Assembly (NCBI GenBank): GCA_964389925.1 | Contig: CAYMGE010000002.1 | Coordinates: 62,001-126,000 of the forward strand | Source: CALECP01 sp964389925 | GTDB taxonomy: Bacteria; Chloroflexota; Anaerolineae; Promineifilales; Promineifilaceae | Reading direction: 5' to 3' | DNA length: 64,000 nucleotides | Part shown: one piece after another, positions 62,739 to 64,000 of the stretch | Layout: each line of letters opens with the position of its first letter | Numbering within the stretch: position 1 is the stretch's first letter | Made by a program: the position numbers and the translations under genes | The notes under the pieces: model-generated | Told to the model about the DNA's origin: nothing | Seen by the model: the letters and a program-made list of their open reading frames with translations, nothing else | The model's database searches: none

Positions 62739-62823
62739 TGTCTTAAAAAGTGAGATCGGTGTCTTAAATAATGAGATCGAGTACGAAATCACAAAATTTG
62801 AGATGTCAGAAAAAATGAGACTG
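62739..62823. repeat. Three 20-bp iterons after gyrB
   Basis: Copies are TGTCTTAAAAAGTGAGATCG (62739-62758), TGTCTTAAATAATGAGATCG (62760-62779) and TGTCAGAAAAAATGAGACTG (62804-62823). Offsets are 21 and 44 bases, so they are on one helical phase. Multiple repeats of this kind are typical of the ends of IS21-like elements, but no transposase gene remains. An iteron role in replication or regulation is the alternative. Confidence 0.55.
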
Positions 62824-62832
62824 CCCTACTTC

Positions 62833-62863
62833 AAGCCCATCCATTGAGATGGGCTTGTTTTTT
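62833..62863 (+). terminator. Intrinsic terminator after gyrB
   Basis: AAGCCCATC (62833-62841) pairs perfectly with GATGGGCTT (62848-62856), loop CATTGA. A T-rich run follows at 62858-62863. The ATG of the next gene comes directly after it. Confidence 0.85.
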
Positions 62864-63814
62864 ATGTCATTCACAAGTGAGTTTGTACAGGGTGTTTTAG
62901 AGTGGCTGATTTTGCCAGATGATGTGTCAGAAGATGAATTACTTAAACGAACGGAAGCACTGAATAAGGCTGTAAAGCGTTACACAAACAATGCCGACAC
63001 AAAATCTGTGATCCCTCGATTGTGGCGCGAGATTGATCGTCTTCAAACTCTTGTTGCCCAAGACGATCCAGCCATCTATGAACCGATAGTTTGGTTTTAC
63101 GAATTGTTAGATGCTGTTCGGATTTATGCTGATACAAGACGGCATGAGTTGGGTTTTGAAATCGGCCGAATCTCACGCATTCTCCATAATCAAAAAGCTA
63201 CCTCTCCCACTCAACTTATCTCTCAGATACTTAATGCGGTTAACCTTAATGAATCACCTTTGGACGAAGAAAACGCTACCGACATCAAGGCGGTGGCAGA
63301 TTACATTCAATGCCCTTACCGATACAAATTGCGCTACGTGGCAGGTATTCAACCACTTCCATTTGGTGATGAGACAAGTCTGCGCGATTACTTCTATAAC
63401 CAAAATGCGCCACTTCACGATAAGCAGAAAAAGATGATAGACAGTTTAGAGGTGATGGGGATTTGGCCGAATCAACGCATCCAACAACGACTCCAGACCA
63501 CAATTGACGGACAGCTAATTTATGGAGATGTAGACCTTGATCTTAGCGAAACGTTGCGCGATATTCGACTTGCTTGGCAACCTGAATACGAGGTGCAGTT
63601 ACAGTTTGCGAAGGATGTGTTGGGGCTAGAATCGGCCGAAATCATTGACGTTTCCGCAAGTTATCATCACTGGATGCTCGTTCGACATGCGATTGTAAAT
63701 GACGAAATCAAGCCAGCATTAGAGGGAATAACTACTCAACGCTTTGACCCACTTCCAGAAAAGTCGAAATGTAAGCGATGTGGTGTACGTCTACTCTGTC
63801 GCTATCGGAAGTGA
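62864..63814 (+). CDS. PD-(D/E)XK nuclease-like protein with Cas4/AddB-type cysteines
   Basis: 316 residues. The N-terminal 130 are helical. The C-terminal half has CPYRYKLRYVAGI (about 170) and KCKRCGVRLLCRYR at the end, the split Cys layout of iron-sulphur PD-(D/E)XK nucleases (Cas4, AddB). IYGDVDLDLSE fits the Gly-x-x-Asp motif. The following D/E-x-K motif that should carry the catalytic Lys is not visible, so the nuclease may be inactive. The ATG at 62864 lies on the terminator tail; an in-frame ATG at 62849 lies inside the hairpin. There are no CRISPR or recombination genes next to it. Confidence 0.6.
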   Translation: MSFTSEFVQGVLEWLILPDDVSEDELLKRTEALNKAVKRYTNNADTKSVIPRLWREIDRLQTLVAQDDPAIYEPIVWFYELLDAVRIYADTRRHELGFEIGRISRILHNQKATSPTQLISQILNAVNLNESPLDEENATDIKAVADYIQCPYRYKLRYVAGIQPLPFGDETSLRDYFYNQNAPLHDKQKKMIDSLEVMGIWPNQRIQQRLQTTIDGQLIYGDVDLDLSETLRDIRLAWQPEYEVQLQFAKDVLGLESAEIIDVSASYHHWMLVRHAIVNDEIKPALEGITTQRFDPLPEKSKCKRCGVRLLCRYRK

Positions 63815-64000
63815 ATTGGCAAAGAAAAGGTAGTGTTTGCATCCGTCTATTGTCGGCCCTGATACAGGCATTGGATCAAGCGTGCCTGCATTGATTTTTG
63901 CAATCAGATGACCACGACTCAGACCCAATCGTTTCGCCATTTGTGGAGTAGTAAGGCGATTATTCGGCCGAAAGCGAATCACTTCCTCGCGTCGAAATAG
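63791..64000 (-). CDS. Helix-turn-helix protein, 5' end beyond the window
   Basis: 69 codons are visible and the frame is open to the window edge. A helix-turn-helix reads LTTPQMAKRLGLSRGHLIAK followed by INAGTLDP, like excisionase/MerR-type domains that fix a recognition helix with a short wing. It converges on the nuclease-like gene and overlaps its end by 24 bp. An internal GTG at 63982 could be a start, but its GAGGA site is too close. Partial gene; the role is unknown. Confidence 0.55.
   Translation of the reverse strand, partial: LFRREEVIRFRPNNRLTTPQMAKRLGLSRGHLIAKINAGTLDPMPVSGPTIDGCKHYLFFANSLPIATE

Noticed and set aside
62739..62863. Chromosomal replication origin beside gyrB
   Set aside because: No dnaA, dnaN or recF gene and no cluster of DnaA boxes (TTATCCACA) is seen, and the iterons do not resemble DnaA boxes.

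Overview
The window is about 64 kb of a bacterial chromosome. No rRNA or tRNA gene that would fix the taxonomy is visible. Three things suggest Chloroflexota: the tlyA/ABC-F/ffh/rpsP/khpA/rimM neighbourhood, the mix of low-GC-like and actinobacterial-like families, and a eukaryote-like ubiquitin-type cassette. This is inference, and class-level placement is not possible from here. Gene density is high, base composition is mid-range, and genes lie on both strands in long co-directional runs.

Layout. 0.4-3.6 kb: a large membrane hybrid histidine kinase. 3.6-11.4 kb (minus): katG, an iron-dependent alcohol dehydrogenase, an amidohydrolase and a membrane-anchored glycoside hydrolase. 11.6-13.6 kb: an acyl-CoA synthetase with a perfect terminator. 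13.6-18.4 kb (minus): a TrmA/RumA-like protein lacking its catalytic Cys, a DUF5693-like protein with a His-rich insert, an NTP_transf_5-type nucleotidyltransferase, and two tandem 21-codon genes encoding the same peptide. 18.6-26.0 kb (minus): translation and ribosome genes (rimM, khpA, rpsP, ffh, ABC-F, an RlmI-like methyltransferase, tlyA). 26.1-46.7 kb: a potassium channel, then a divergent polyketide / PUFA-synthase-like locus. That locus has a thioester reductase, two acyl-CoA carboxylase carboxyltransferase paralogues and three multidomain synthases. 47.0-55.0 kb (plus): a catabolic run (SDR, thioesterase, SMP-30 lactonase, cupin, MetE-like, class III aminotransferase, HpcH/HpaI aldolase, HisD-like dehydrogenase). 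55.0-58.4 kb (minus): ubiquitin-like protein, E2-like protein, two JAB/JAMM proteases and a RING-like zinc protein, with no E1. 58.5-64 kb: an MFS transporter, a membrane protein, gyrB, a PD-(D/E)XK-like protein and a partial HTH gene.

How the genes may work together. Carboxyltransferases would supply (methyl)malonyl-CoA to the iterative synthases. The terminal condensation domain and the thioester reductase suggest release as an ester/amide or as an aldehyde/alcohol. The E2/JAB/RING/Ubl genes form a compact, overlapping unit that looks like a protein-conjugation and deconjugation module; the activating E1 would have to come from elsewhere. The two micro-genes resemble the leader part of lasso-type RiPP precursors and sit directly upstream of a nucleotidyltransferase of a family found in some RiPP loci, but no RiPP cyclase or protease genes are visible.

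Two genome-scale sequence habits stand out. The palindrome TCGGCCGA occurs about 74 times by hand count, where about one would be expected by chance, much like cyanobacterial HIP1. Heptamer-phased short repeats, often palindromic, sit in gaps, at gene ends and inside synthase linkers.
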